Origin: Euborellia annulipes | Lineage: Eukaryota; Arthropoda; Insecta; Dermaptera; Anisolabididae | Direction of reading: 5' to 3' | Length of the DNA stretch: 64,000 nt | NCBI GenBank assembly: GCA_023213315.1 | Contig: JAKCPI010016277.1 | Coordinates: forward strand, 1-64,000 | In this document: positions 1-10,533 of the stretch, one piece after another | Layout of the letters: every line of letters begins with the position of its first letter | Position numbering within the stretch: the stretch's first letter is position 1 | Translations under genes and position numbers: made by a program | The notes under the pieces: generated by a model | Database searches by the model: none | Told to the model about the DNA's origin: nothing | Seen by the model: only the letters and a program-made list of their open reading frames with translations

Positions 1-560
1 TTTTTAATAATAAATTTTTTTATAACTAATTTTTAATCGATAATCCTAAGTAAATAATAAATCTTTTCTCTTGTAAAGTCAAATAGAGTGGTCAATTCCT
101 ATAATAATTCTAATAATAATTTTACTAAAAAAAAAAAAACTATTGAAACAAAAAATAAAAAAATATAATTTTCAAATAGAAAATAAAACATTAAATAATT
201 TAAACACTAATTGATTGATTGATTTGAGAAGTTGGAAGAGAAGTTATTGTCAAAATACAAAGCAAATAAATATATATGAGCAGAATAAGAGAGTTGAGAT
301 TGAAAAAGGAAAAAAAAAAATATTTTTATTTAATAAATTTTGAATTTAAGAAAAATAATCTACATTTGCCCCTTCCCCTTTTATTCCCTTAATCTATTGA
401 TCACTTTCTATAAAACAAAATTTGCAAGGAGAAGAGTTTATCGAATTTACTCAATCCATTATTTAATTATCACAATAGAACAGAAGAAAAACAGATATTT
501 TTAACTTTGCCCATCAGCCGTAGGTTGGATAGGTAAAGTTAATGTAATCGTAAAAAAAAT
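1..560. other. AT-rich stretch without a recognised gene
   Basis: No open frame longer than noise, no tRNA and no clear terminal repeat is visible. The region is A/T homopolymer-rich. The short motif at 509-545 resembles nothing I can name. Confidence 0.5.
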
Positions 561-960
561 CGAAATTTTTCTGAAGCTGCCAAAATGCGTTTTGAGGTCC
601 CCTGAATCCATTTAAGTACGTTTTTGGAATGATGTCTGTGTGTGTGTGTGTGTGTCTGTGGTAATTTTTTTCGTCAACGAAATTTCAAAAACTATTCATT
701 CAATGTTTTGAAATTTTGCACCCATAAACTAGGGGTAGAGGCCAAGAACTGAAAAGCTTTTGGTAAACAAAGGACCATTAGGGGGGCTCTAGGGGGGGGG
801 GACAAAAATTTTTTTCTTACATAACCTATAATTTTTTTTATATATTCAGAAACTAGACTTCCTCCCGAGTAAAATGATATATAATATGTATAACATCGGA
901 CCATCAGGGGGGCTCTGGGGGGGGGGGACAAATATTTTTTTCTTGAGTAGTGGGTGGGCA
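560..960. repeat. Family-A-related repeat fragment with (TG)n and two G-tract repeats
   Basis: It shares the block gaggtcccctgaatcc followed by a TG microsatellite (637-660) with the family A repeats at 5916, 21453, 26372 and 46725. Downstream, a unit reading ggaccat, then a run of G, then acaaa and a T tract occurs twice (about 772-815 and 898-940). It looks like a diverged, rearranged copy. No coding potential is seen. Confidence 0.5.
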
Positions 961-1153
961 AAGTTGTGCGCTCGGCTTAGTCCGACCCTTTATTAATTTT
1001 TTTAGAAATTATATACAGGCTTATGATTTTAAAATAGCATTTCACTTCCAAATCACGATGTCTATTTTCGCTTTACAAAATCATTATAAAATTATTCCTA
1101 CTCTTAATTATTATTATTATTAATTGTTTCTCTTTTTTATACAAATAAACTAA

Positions 1154-1651
1154 TTATATTTTGATGAAATCCAAAATATTTTCGTACAACAGGCTAAGGC
1201 CCTGAACATCGTCTCTATAATTACAAGATGTTGCTCTATATTTTTTTATTGCTATCATTTCCGCAAATTCTAGGCGGGATTGGTTATAATCTTGATAGAG
1301 CAATTCAACGCTTTTGAAGTCAAAGTGATGATGAGCCTCGCTTGCATGGGGCGCGAGAGCGGTGTTTGTTTTTTTGTTTGTCACGGACAGTTCGTGTTCT
1401 CTAACTCGATCCGATATTTTCCTAATTGTTTTCCCTATATAACACATATGGCATTGTTGGTTGTTGCCGCCTAAACAATTAATTTTATACACAACTCCCG
1501 CCTTTTCTGTTTTTTGAATGGGGGGGGGGGGATCTTTTTGATTATATAAGGCTTTAAGAGTGTTGCTGGGTGTTAATGCAATTTTTATTTTTTCGTTTTG
1601 AAGTATTTTTTTTAAATTGATAACTGATCGATATTGAAATTTTTGTTTCAT
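1154..1651 (-). CDS. Penelope-like element, C-terminal GIY-YIG endonuclease fragment
   Basis: The 165-residue frame contains GVVYKINC at about residues 51-58, then C..CYIGKT and R..EHE. This is the GIY-YIG nuclease signature with the Cys-rich insert typical of the C-terminus of Penelope-like retroelement proteins. The reverse transcriptase that should precede it is absent, so the copy is 5' truncated. The frame runs into AT-rich sequence near 1665. The lysine- and asparagine-rich start resembles the linker between RT and nuclease. A hammerhead-like motif lies just upstream on the opposite strand (1771-1822), as expected for Penelope elements with inverted terminal pieces. Family assignment is firm; activity is not expected. 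Confidence 0.85.
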   Translation of the reverse strand: MKQKFQYRSVINLKKILQNEKIKIALTPSNTLKALYNQKDPPPPIQKTEKAGVVYKINCLGGNNQQCHMCYIGKTIRKISDRVREHELSVTNKKTNTALAPHASEAHHHFDFKSVELLYQDYNQSRLEFAEMIAIKKYRATSCNYRDDVQGLSLLYENILDFIKI

Positions 1652-1770
1652 ACACGATTTCAGTTTTCGCTAAAAATACCTCCATCTGTATTTGATTGAC
1701 GATTGATGTAAATATAGAGGGAAAAAAAAAAAGGTTTTTTTTTGTTTTATTTTAAAAAATTTACATGTAT

Positions 1771-1822
1771 CGATCATAGGTCCTGATGAAGGGCGCGACT
1801 GGCGTCCGAAACGTCGACGATC
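1771..1822 (+). ncRNA. Hammerhead ribozyme-like motif H1 (Penelope-associated)
   Basis: The core CTGATGA (1783-1789) is followed by one extra A and by stem II GGGCGC/GCGTCC with loop GACTG. Then comes GAAAC (1808-1812) and the cleavage triplet GTC (1813-1815). Stem I is formed by GTC before the core and GAC after the site. After a bulge it extends with GATC (1772-1775) against GATC (1819-1822). Stem III is only the self-complementary ACGT, so activity would need a dimer. Type I minimal hammerheads of this form are known from Penelope-like elements. Confidence 0.75.
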
Positions 1823-2029
1823 AAATAAATCTGATAAAAATTGATCAAATTTTTTGTCTGATTTGATTTTTTCCTGGCTGCTATTCGTTAATATATTTAA
1901 TATTTTCTGAGTATCTCCTAAGCACGATAGAGTAGAGGTTTTAAAAAGTCGACTTTCAGAAATGATTAATCGATTTCGAAAATCGAATTTTGAGAGCCAT
2001 TTCCCCATCGCCAGGATAAGGACAAACAT

Positions 2030-2440
2030 TTTGGAAATAAAATAATAGGAGAAAATAAAGGGATTTTATACTTGTGTTGTGGTTAAGGTTCTTTATTTAA
2101 CTGTTGATTGTTGAGACTCGACATTGCTGTTGTTGTTGTTGTTGTTTTTATTCAGGGTTGGTTTTTCATCATACCTTTCACAAATACAAAAATACAATAT
2201 CATAAATTACAAAAAATATACGTGTAAATAAAATTATAAACATTACAATGAACAAAACAACATAAAAACCAAAACGCAATATAAATAAGAGTCATAAATA
2301 CACTAATTTAAAAACATTAATACAATAACATAAATAATATGAATAAAACTAGCAAAGATAAGAACATAATTCAAATAATAAGAACATATTAAAACTAACA
2401 TTAATAAAAGTTAAAGTTAAAAGTAATGTAGATAAAAGGA
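2030..2440. other. Low-complexity interval with (TTG)n
   Basis: It holds a (TTG)n run near 2127-2150 and A/T-rich sequence with no open frame or recognisable repeat end. Confidence 0.45.
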
Positions 2441-2460
2441 TGCGAAAAAAAAATCTATTT

Positions 2461-2504
2461 TTTGTCGACGTTTCGAGTGCCGATCGCACTCTTCATCAGG
2501 ACAA
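2461..2504 (-). ncRNA. Hammerhead ribozyme-like motif H2
   Basis: On the minus strand: GTC, core CTGATGA (2499-2493), extra A, stem II GAGTGC/GCACTC with loop GATCG, GAAAC (2474-2470), GTC (2469-2467), then GAC. Stem I is GTC/GAC. Compared with H1, stem II differs in sequence on both sides but stays paired, which is compensatory change. Confidence 0.75.
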
Positions 2505-2576
2505 AAATGATGTCAATTCGTCAGCTCGTTTGACATGGCAGTGTAGCAACGTTTTAACCAATTTACATGCGATCTA

Positions 2577-2601
2577 GTGCGATCGGCACTCGAAACGTCG
2601 A
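2577..2601 (+). ncRNA. Truncated hammerhead motif (3' half)
   Basis: It contains GTGCGATCGGCACTC, then GAAACGTC and GAC, identical to the 3' half of H2. The CTGATGA core is missing, so it cannot be active alone. Confidence 0.55.
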
Positions 2602-2664
2602 CAAAAAATAGATTTTTTGTTTTATTTTTCGCCTTGGCTGCCCTTGTAACGCATCCTCATATCA

Positions 2665-3360
2665 TAATATCCAGCCATCAAGAAACAACTAGTTAATGTA
2701 GATAAATTTTATAATTAATTTAACAATTTGTGTTTTACTATTGTGTGTCGGTGTTTTATTTTCCAGTGGGCAAAAGAGTATCAAATGTTCTGGGGTCAAT
2801 GAACAGGAGCAATATGGAGAAGATGTCCTTGGAGTGTGCCCTACTCAGAGAATTCTATTGATAACTGAGATTTCGCTCCTTGAAAAACCTGAACCAGCGG
2901 CTTTGTTTTTGAGAGAAGCCAGGGCGGAACCTTTAGTCAGAGAGAGTGTATAATTCCCCCATAATGGAGCGCATTTATCATACAATTCTTTATTTGTAAC
3001 TGAATGAATTCTTCCAATATTTTTATTTCTTTTGATATCGCTGCTCTTGGCTATTAGCAAAATTAATACGATTTGTCCTGACATCCCTAATCGCTACCAG
3101 CTCAGCTGTAAAATTGGAATATATTTTGGAAGTCTCGGCAGGTGAAACTGGTTATTCGAAGCATTGAGAAAGGCGCATGCATCCGCACAGAATATGGGAT
3201 ATCAGAATTATTCCAAAACGCCATAAATTCACTTCTCAAGTGGAGGCTCGTTTGCCTCAACATCGCATTAGTGGGCGGGGCGACGATCGAAGATACCCAA
3301 GGCATATTCTAATTGCTTTTGTTGTGAGCTTGCTTATTCAATCTCACTGCTGACCACCTT
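2665..3360. other. Unassigned interval
   Basis: Short frames exist on both strands (2741-2953 plus, 2845-3084 minus), but none resembles a known family to me. The block 3090-3300 is less A/T-rich than its surroundings and may be old transposon coding sequence. I cannot name it. Confidence 0.35.
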
Positions 3361-4550
3361 TGTTGTGATGAGCCCCAACTATATTCTTTTAATTATTTGA
3401 TTGTTGAGACTCGACGTTGTTGTTGGTATTTCATTGCCACCACCCAGGTAATTACAGGTACCTGAGAACCTTCTCTTAAAGAGTTGAAGAACGGGGTGTC
3501 AATTGAGTACACTTGATTGTATTTTAATGATTTTAATAAATGAATAATTGAATAAAAATACAGTTGATTATAATTGATATAAGTAAAAATGATTGGTAGA
3601 AAATAATTTGCTGTTGGTAGTCAATACACCCTTAATGTGAATAGTGTGGTGTTCGCACTGGTATAAGCTTTCCCGCCCTTGCGTCTTGGGCCCTTTATTA
3701 ACTTTAGAGAGAGATGGCAAATCATCACTCTCTTTGTGTGTGCAATCTTAGCTGGGTCAGTTGTTTATCTTATTTTGGAAAAGAGTCCACGTGCAGGATG
3801 TTTATATTATCCTGGCATCTTTATTATCATATTTATCGATTATTTATCAATGAAAGAAATCTTTCATATTTATCTTTGAATTTGATATTATTAATTCAAT
3901 TGCTTAATAATACTAATTAAATTTTCGAAATCTCGCGCGCACAACACTTTGAATTGAATTTTTTGTAACGGACTTTGTGCAGAGCGGGAAGCATTTCCAA
4001 AAATATAATTTCCATATTCAAATAGAGATCGTATTAGCGACTATTGTGGTTGTCGACGGTATTAAAGCTGCTGTCTCCACTCAGTTAATTATAAATAACC
4101 GAGAACCTGTTCTCTTAAGGAGTAGATGAATGGGGTGTCAGTACGCCAATGAAAACTGTCTTTTTAAATAAATTTAATAAAAAGAATAAAGTAAGAATAC
4201 AGATTTAAGGGATGAAACCCGCGTTGGATCTGAGTCGTTGATAGGCTGCTCTCCCCAGAGAGCACATTATTAAACAGAAAATCGTATCTCTCTTTCTCTA
4301 TTGTATATAAATCATTGTTTACTTTGTACTTATACTTACCGGCCACGCGCCAAGAAGAAGTGTTCTTTTCAGTATATTTTTATTTGTGCCTTTTGTATAA
4401 TTTTGTTACCTAATAAAATCGGTGACCACCGAAAGTGCGTTAAAGTTCCTTTCCTCGAACTCAACATTCCTTTGTCGGGGTGAAAGAAATATCCTAACAT
4501 ACAGTCTGCTTAAATATCGCCTTTATATCTCTTTACAACGTCCCGACAAT
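3360..4550. repeat. Two related LTR-like fragments
   Basis: The block gagaacc(t/tg)ttctcttaa followed by gaa(c/t)ggggtgtca occurs at about 3460-3505 and again at about 4100-4142. It may represent pieces of one LTR family. The part around 4380-4480, with an AATAAA-like signal, also reads like LTR sequence. No TG...CA boundary pair could be fixed. Confidence 0.35.
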
Positions 4551-4558
4551 TAGTTATA

Positions 4559-5443
4559 GTGGATTATTATTCACGTTACATGGCAATTGCGGTTATGAAA
4601 AAGATAACCACCGAAAAAATGTTAGAGAGATTAGAAGAAATTTTCGCACGGCACGGGTATCCGGAAAAAATACATAGCGATAATGGGCCCCAGTTTATTA
4701 GTCAAGAATATCGAGAATATATGGAGGCGAGAGGAATAAAGATTCATAACGTCACACCATTATGGCCGCAAGCCAATGGAGAAGTGGAAAGACAGAATAG
4801 GAGTATTTTAAAAAGACTAAAAATTGCAAATATAGAGGAGAAGAATTGGGAAAAGGAATTACAAAAATTTCTACTAATGTATAGGAGTAGTCCGCACGCA
4901 ACAACCGGAATTTCACCTGCGGAAGCATTATTTAACAGGAAAATAAGAAATAAATTACCAGAAGTAAGAGAAGAAAGAATAAACGACGAGGAGATGAGAG
5001 ATACGGATAGATGGAACAAAGGCAGAGGAAAGGACTATATTGATGAGAAAAGGCATGCAAAGGAGAGTAACATCAAACCCGGAGATACCGTAGTGGTGCA
5101 ACAGCAAAAGATGAACAAACTAACACCTACGTTTGGAGAGAAGCTATTCGAAGTGGTTAAAAAACAAGGAAACGCGCTAGAGCTCAGAGATGAAGAGGGG
5201 ACTAGATGGAGACGGAATTCGCAGCATTGCAAGAAAGTAACGGAACCGCAGGAAGAAGTTAGAGGCGGAACCGGACCAGGAAATGACGACGGCAACGACG
5301 GAAACAAAGGAAATGGACAGGACGCAGAAGAAGAGGACGGACTCTCTCAAGAATCACGAGAAAGGACCAGACCTCAAAGGGACAGACAACGGCCTCGGTA
5401 TCTAGACGACTACAGCGTGCAGTTGATAGGAACCCGGTCTTGA
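4559..5443 (+). CDS. Ty3/gypsy integrase, 5'-truncated pol
   Basis: The frame opens inside the integrase catalytic core; it is open back to 4514 and no natural start is present. Visible residues are D2 in VDYYSRY, D41 in SDNGPQF and E77 in NGEVERQN, with 35 residues between the last two (DD35E). The C-terminal part is acidic and basic (RPQRDRQRP), typical of gypsy integrases ending near the 3' LTR. Protease, RT, RNase H and the zinc-binding part are lost. The stop is followed within 14 bases by a purine-rich tract and an LTR-like TG. This is a dead element fragment. Confidence 0.9.
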   Translation: MDYYSRYMAIAVMKKITTEKMLERLEEIFARHGYPEKIHSDNGPQFISQEYREYMEARGIKIHNVTPLWPQANGEVERQNRSILKRLKIANIEEKNWEKELQKFLLMYRSSPHATTGISPAEALFNRKIRNKLPEVREERINDEEMRDTDRWNKGRGKDYIDEKRHAKESNIKPGDTVVVQQQKMNKLTPTFGEKLFEVVKKQGNALELRDEEGTRWRRNSQHCKKVTEPQEEVRGGTGPGNDDGNDGNKGNGQDAEEEDGLSQESRERTRPQRDRQRPRYLDDYSVQLIGTRS

Positions 5444-5457
5444 AAAGAAGGGAGGAA
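5444..5457 (+). other. Polypurine tract of the gypsy element
   Basis: The run aaaagaagggaggaa lies directly between the pol stop codon and the putative LTR start TGTAGTAG, as a plus-strand primer site should. Confidence 0.6.
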
Positions 5458-5599
5458 TGTAGTAGCCGCTAACGATCGAAGAAGCTTATATATATTGTTA
5501 TAATTTTCTATTGTTAATCTTAAAAGAGATTCTAAATAAATAGTTTTTGTTTGACTTAAATGCGAGTATATTTCCCTCATTTTAGCCTAGATTATTACA
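5458..5599 (+). repeat. Putative 3' LTR of the gypsy element (142 bp)
   Basis: It starts TGTAGTAGCC and ends GATTATTACA, so it has TG...CA ends, and it contains AATAAA near 5536. No second LTR copy is visible upstream in the window, so the boundaries rest on the polypurine tract and the TG/CA ends only. Confidence 0.55.
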
Positions 5600-5915
5600 C
5601 CCTTTTTTTGTTTTTCGAAAAAAAATTTTTTTTTAGATTAATCGCATTAAATAAAAGATATTTTAAAAAAGGAGCTCTATAAGTCGTAGATAATTAAATT
5701 AGTAATCATTGTGCTAAAGAATAATTAATTTTTTGCCTTTAATTAATTAGCTGGAAGCTCTAGAATAAAATGGAATAAATCCCTTGTATTCCAATGGGAA
5801 AAACTAACGCCATCACTTGTCGCCTCGAGTAACTCGGTAGTCAATAGTGTTCTAACCGTTTTTCGAGACGCGCACCTTAAGATAATGCCTCTATATTCAA
5901 TTATACTTATAAAAA
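5600..5915. other. No feature seen
   Basis: A/T-rich sequence without a supported gene or repeat end. Confidence 0.4.
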
Positions 5916-6754
5916 TCTGGTGTGACTGGCGCACAGCACACAACTTTCTCTTACCCTTCGGTAAGAGAAAGTTGTGCACCGTGCTGGTCACACCAGATTT
6001 TTTGTGTCGAGATATATTTAGTTTCCCATAGCACCTTTGTTTCAAACTTGCATTTTAAATGTTGACTGCTTCAAATAAACTATGGTTATTTTTCAAAATT
6101 TTAATCTCATATTTGGACATTTTATACACAATATAGAATCGTAAATAAATACAAAATTTCATAAGAATTGGAAAAAAAAATTTTAAATGCCTAAAAAGTT
6201 CCAAAGGGGACCCCCTTTTGAATCGAAATTAACATACAAATCCCTATAGGAAATTAACATTAGGCCTATGAGAGAAGGCGGAGAGACACGATAATGTTTG
6301 CAAGTGAGAGAGAGAGAGAGAGAGAGAGTGATATATGTTTTCTTTGAAACAATTAAAGACAGAAATAAAATTAAAAATAAATGGGAATTTAAATAATAAT
6401 TGATTTTTAATCTAATAAATAGAAAAAGATTTAAATTCCGTTACCATGGCAACCATTTCTATCTTTCCTATGAAGAACAAGAGTAAAGTGGTCTTCAGAA
6501 GATTTCAACGGCAAAATGAGAATATACATTTTAAAGAGCATCTAAAAAATAGTTAATTTATGAATTTTAAAAAAAATCCTTGGAGGGAATTTTGAGAAAA
6601 TCGAAAAAAACTGAAAAAGTACATCAGTAAAGTACTAGTACTTTTTGGCCGATTTTGTTCAAAAGCTTATTTTGAGATTCTTCAAAGGTACTTAAGTTAA
6701 ATATAAAATTTCAACCCGGTAGCTCAACTCCTTCATGCTAAAAATCTGTCCACA

Positions 6755-6806
<52 letters not shown>

Positions 6807-6945
6807 GACCAATTTGCGGGACCCACTTTTTTGGACTCAGGGGACCTCAAAACATGTATATCCATCAAAATCTCGACATCGAATTTTTGACATGATCGCA
6901 ATACTTTCTCTCTCTATATATTTCATATATAGGGTACGAGAAAGT
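5916..6945 (+). mobile_element. Family A hairpin-ended repeat, copy A1 (1030 bp)
   Basis: It begins TCTGGTGTGACTGG and folds at once into a strong hairpin of about 90 bases (5916-6000) with a TTCG loop. It ends in a second palindrome, ACTTTCTC...GTACGAGAAAGT (6903-6945). Both sides are flanked by AAAA. An internal (CA)n microsatellite lies at 6751-6801, next to the block tttttggactcaggggacct. There are no terminal inverted repeats and no long frame. Copy A2 inside the copia element has nearly the same length and content. Confidence 0.75.
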
Positions 6946-6951
6946 AAAAAA

Positions 6952-7195
6952 AGATGTCATATTTATAAGTATGGGAAAATATTTATATTTAGTTACCATG
7001 ACAACCATTTCTCATATCCTATCTATGAAGTACAAGAGTAAAGTGTGTTTCAGAAGATTTCAATGGTAAAATGAGAATATACATTTTAAAGAGCATCTAA
7101 AAAATAATTGATTTTTGAATTTTAATCAAAATCGTTGTAGCGAATTTTAGAAAATCGAAAAAAAAAAAAAAAAACTGAAAAATTACATCAGTAAG
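6952..7195 (+). repeat. Family A internal fragment
   Basis: It repeats the internal family A order (ttaccatgacaaccatttctc, ...aagatttcaatggtaaaatgag..., gagcatctaaaaaataattgat) immediately after copy A1, without either hairpin end. Confidence 0.6.
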
Positions 7196-8259
7196 TACAA
7201 ACCCAACTATTCACGCTGCTCGCCTCAAGCGTACCCAATAAAATTTAGAATATTTTTTATTTCCTGTGAACTCTCCACCCGTACCGTAAGGCACAAATGT
7301 TCTATCACTGTTCTCTAGGACGAGAGCAATAATTAAGGAGAGGATCATCAAATATTATTGGCATAAAAATAGGTAAAATATAAAATGAAAAATTAAATTA
7401 AATTTCTTTAAATTAAAAATATAACATTAATACAATTAGACCCTACTTAATAACTAGTAAATTTTTCATAGTGAAATATTTATTGTGTGTTTAATTATAC
7501 TCTTAGTCAATAGGAGACTATTTAATTTTAAGTATTCTTTGTGGTTTTGTTAGATAAATGAATAAATCAACGTTTTTCAAATAAGGTGTTTTTTGCTTCT
7601 ATTTAAAATGTCACCTGGCGGGGCGAATGAATTTGTCAATAGCACAGTATTGATTTTAATTATCCTTGGTGGTTTTGTTAATAAATAAATCATTTCAATG
7701 TAAATCAAATAACCTAGATTTGTTTAAATGTCACCTTGCTGGGGCAATGAATATAATGATTAAAAAAAAAAAAAATTATTTCTTCAAGCCTTTCTAATCA
7801 ATATATGAAATAGAAATAGAAAAGTTGTTTTTACAACGCTTTTATTAACTTGCTTTCCTGTTTTTCCGTCAAATTTGCAAATCGAAATTACAACCACTTC
7901 TACTTAACCTAGAGCTTTAAAATTTTATACACATATGTAACTCCCGTGACAATGCAATATTTAATTTGTCTCATCTTTGTAGGTCAATTAATTACAAAAT
8001 GCCGGCTAATCAAAAAAAGTGGGGGGTAAGTTTTATAATCAAAATTACTCCTATTTATAATTAATTTAGAGTTTTGAGCATTGGCCGAGGTGTTAAATAG
8101 ACTACCAAATGCCCTATTCAAAATAATTCAAAAAAAAAAAAAAAAAAAAAAATAGAGGAGCTGAAATTTATAATTAAAATTTCTCTTCTTTTAAAATCCA
8201 AATTGACTTCTTCTATCCTATACATGTATATCTTATTTTGTATATAACTCATATGTATT
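7196..8259. other. Unassigned interval with an imperfect tandem block
   Basis: Two loose copies of a unit (about 7480-7625 and 7640-7755) share ggttttgtta...ataaat, aaataa and TGTCACCT(G/T)GC(G/T)GGG. They could be LTR or 3'-end pieces of a retroelement. No frame is supported. Confidence 0.35.
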
Positions 8260-8815
8260 CAGGACCGCAGACAGGGGGGGCTATATCCCCGGGGCCCGGG
8301 CCCTTCGAGGGGGCCCGGGCCCATTGCGCTCCCACCTTAAAATTCTAATAAAAAATAATTTTCATGGTTAAAATTTCAATCAAAAAAAATCATTTTCTTG
8401 AAATTTTATTCCTCAGGGGGCCCGGGCCCTTTAACCTCAAATCAAGTTTGATCTTTTCACGACTCAGGATAGCTAAAAACGCAGATTTCAGTGGCTAATT
8501 TTCAAAAAATTTTCCATACCCCCAGATTCCCCAGGAAATCCTCTGTCCGGATCTCGATGAAATATTTTAACTCTTTGTTTAGGAAATTTTGAAAAATTTT
8601 TAATTAACTTAATTTACAAGATTATTATTTGTAAGCTATGTATAAACTATCAATATTTCAAAAGTTGTGTTAAAAACTATGTAAAAAATTGTTGGCATGA
8701 AGGCCACAATAGCCTTTTATATACTAAAAAAAACATTGAGTTTTTTTTTTTTTTTTTGGGGGGGGCCCGTATTAGTAAGTAGCCCCGGGGCCCGTCAAGT
8801 CTGTCTGCGGCCCTG
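8260..8815. mobile_element. hAT-like non-autonomous element (556 bp)
   Basis: The ends are CAGGACCGCAGACAG and CTGTCTGCGGCCCTG. They are flanked by a perfect 8-bp direct duplication, TATGTATT (8252-8259 and 8816-8823), the target-site length of hAT transposons. The termini are very G/C-rich, in contrast to the surrounding sequence. No transposase is encoded. Confidence 0.85.
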
Positions 8816-8861
8816 TATGTATTAATATATTATTACAAAACTAATAAAAAGAGAAAAATAA

Positions 8862-9095
8862 AATATTAAAAAAAAAATTTTAAAACACCGCTTTCATAAA
8901 TGTACTACAAAGAGAAAAATAATTTTGTATAAGTTCTTTAAAATTTTATTAGAAATAAATATAGGCTATGTTTTTAAAACTAAAAGTTTTGGGCGCCTAA
9001 TTTTTACATCTTTCAATTTCCATTGCAGAGGATTCACTAACCTTAATTCACCGATCAAGATTTTAAACAAAAAAAATAAATAAATAAAACACTTT
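8862..9095. repeat. Inverted/direct repeat J1
   Basis: 8862-8985 is the inverse of about 15478-15600. 8975-9090 (aaactaaaag...ttgggcgc, then ccttaattcaccgat) is repeated in direct orientation at 15232-15345. It is part of a TIR element whose other pieces lie beyond the nested insertions. Confidence 0.5.
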
Positions 9096-10533
9096 AATGC
9101 CCAGTTGCACCAACAAGTCTCAGATCTTGGCTTGGTCAAGTCCGACTTGAACTCAAGTCTCAGCTTGAGATTTAAAACGTTGCACCAATGAATCTTCAAA
9201 TGATCTTACCCAAGCTGCCTTTAAGAAAAAACAACATCTGGCAACCTCGCCTTTTGTTACAAATTAGCCATTAGGCGGCACTGCAGGACAACAAAAAACA
9301 TATTTGCTAACCAAAATCTGACCAAAATAAAAATAAATAAATAAATAATCAGCTTAATCTGTTTTATCAAATTCTGTCAACAAAAAAATATTAACAAATT
9401 TTAATAAGTGAAGTATTTCTAGGTCCTCCCTCATTGGGGAATAAAAAAGAGAAAAATTTTCATAATATATTTTTCTAGACAAACTATTGAATGAAATGGT
9501 ACAAAAAAACACAAACAAATTGTAAGTTAATCTACAGTATTTTTTTTTTAATTTAAAATAAATAAATTTACTTACTTTTTGTTTGACGTTTTTCTGCCAC
9601 TTCAATTCAATCAACTTTTAAATCTATTATTTTTAATATCTATTTAAAATATTTAATATAATATATTATATTTTTAATAATGGGTTTATTTAATTAATAA
9701 ACAAATTAATAATTTAATTTAGGCTAATATTTTAATTTAATTTAATATATTAATCAAGAGTCGCGGGAGCGACTCGTCGCCGAGCATGTGAAAAGCAAAA
9801 GAAAGCAAAGAAACTCTTAATACTACCATTTAGTTGACATTCCAATAGATGCCAATGGCCCATTGCATTTAGATGGACGAGTCGTCCCTAGACTATATTA
9901 TCAAGAATGATTTTAAATCCTTAATAAAAGATAGGGACGTGAAAAAATTTTTTTGAGAAACTTTTCTCTTTCTGGGCGAATATCTCAAAAAGTGTTTAAG
10001 ATATCGAAGCCAAATTTTTTTTATATTAAACTAGAATAAATAAGGATTATTTTGAGCACGAATTCAAAAAAAAATTCCAGTGCCAAACAGAATGGCAGAG
10101 GCTCAAAGTTGAGATTTTGCCGATTTCGGAAGGTCAAAAGTTAGTCTCTTATTTTTCCTTTTTTTTTTTTTTTCTTTTTTTTCTTTTTTTTTTTTCATTC
10201 TTTTCTTCAATTTTCAAATTTTTAGACAAAGCTACAGGTTTCCCTGCTGGACCGATTAGGATGAAATTTAAAATACAAATAGATACTATCAAAAACCCGA
10301 TACCTTTGATATAAAATTTCATTTTGGATCAAAAGTGACTTTTTGAGAGGTATTCAAAATTTCAAATTTGTCCTATCTTTAACATGGCCAAAAGACAATT
10401 CTAACTATTTTGCTCCCTGATGACGTCATCTATGAACATATCTATTAATATTAGTAATTTTCATCCCTAATGGAACAAAAATTTTTTAGGATAGATCCAT
10501 TCAGATAGAAATAGATTAACGTGATAAGAAGGA

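Larger units (their letters stand above)
2440..2665. mobile_element. Palindromic Penelope-type mini-element with hammerhead arms
   Basis: About 2440-2500 is the reverse complement of about 2577-2640 (both include the AAAAAATAGATTTTTTG block and the ribozyme 3' half). The left arm carries a complete hammerhead core on the minus strand; the right arm keeps only the 3' half. The box TTGGCTGC at 2634 is the same tail box seen after other hammerhead motifs in this window. Confidence 0.55.

Noticed and set aside
1670..2029. 119-residue minus-strand frame as a Penelope N-terminal part
   Set aside because: It is the antisense of the hammerhead region and low-complexity T tracts, with no RT motif.
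6692..6901. Cys/Val-repeat peptides as real coding sequence
   Set aside because: They translate the CA/TG microsatellites of family A repeats.
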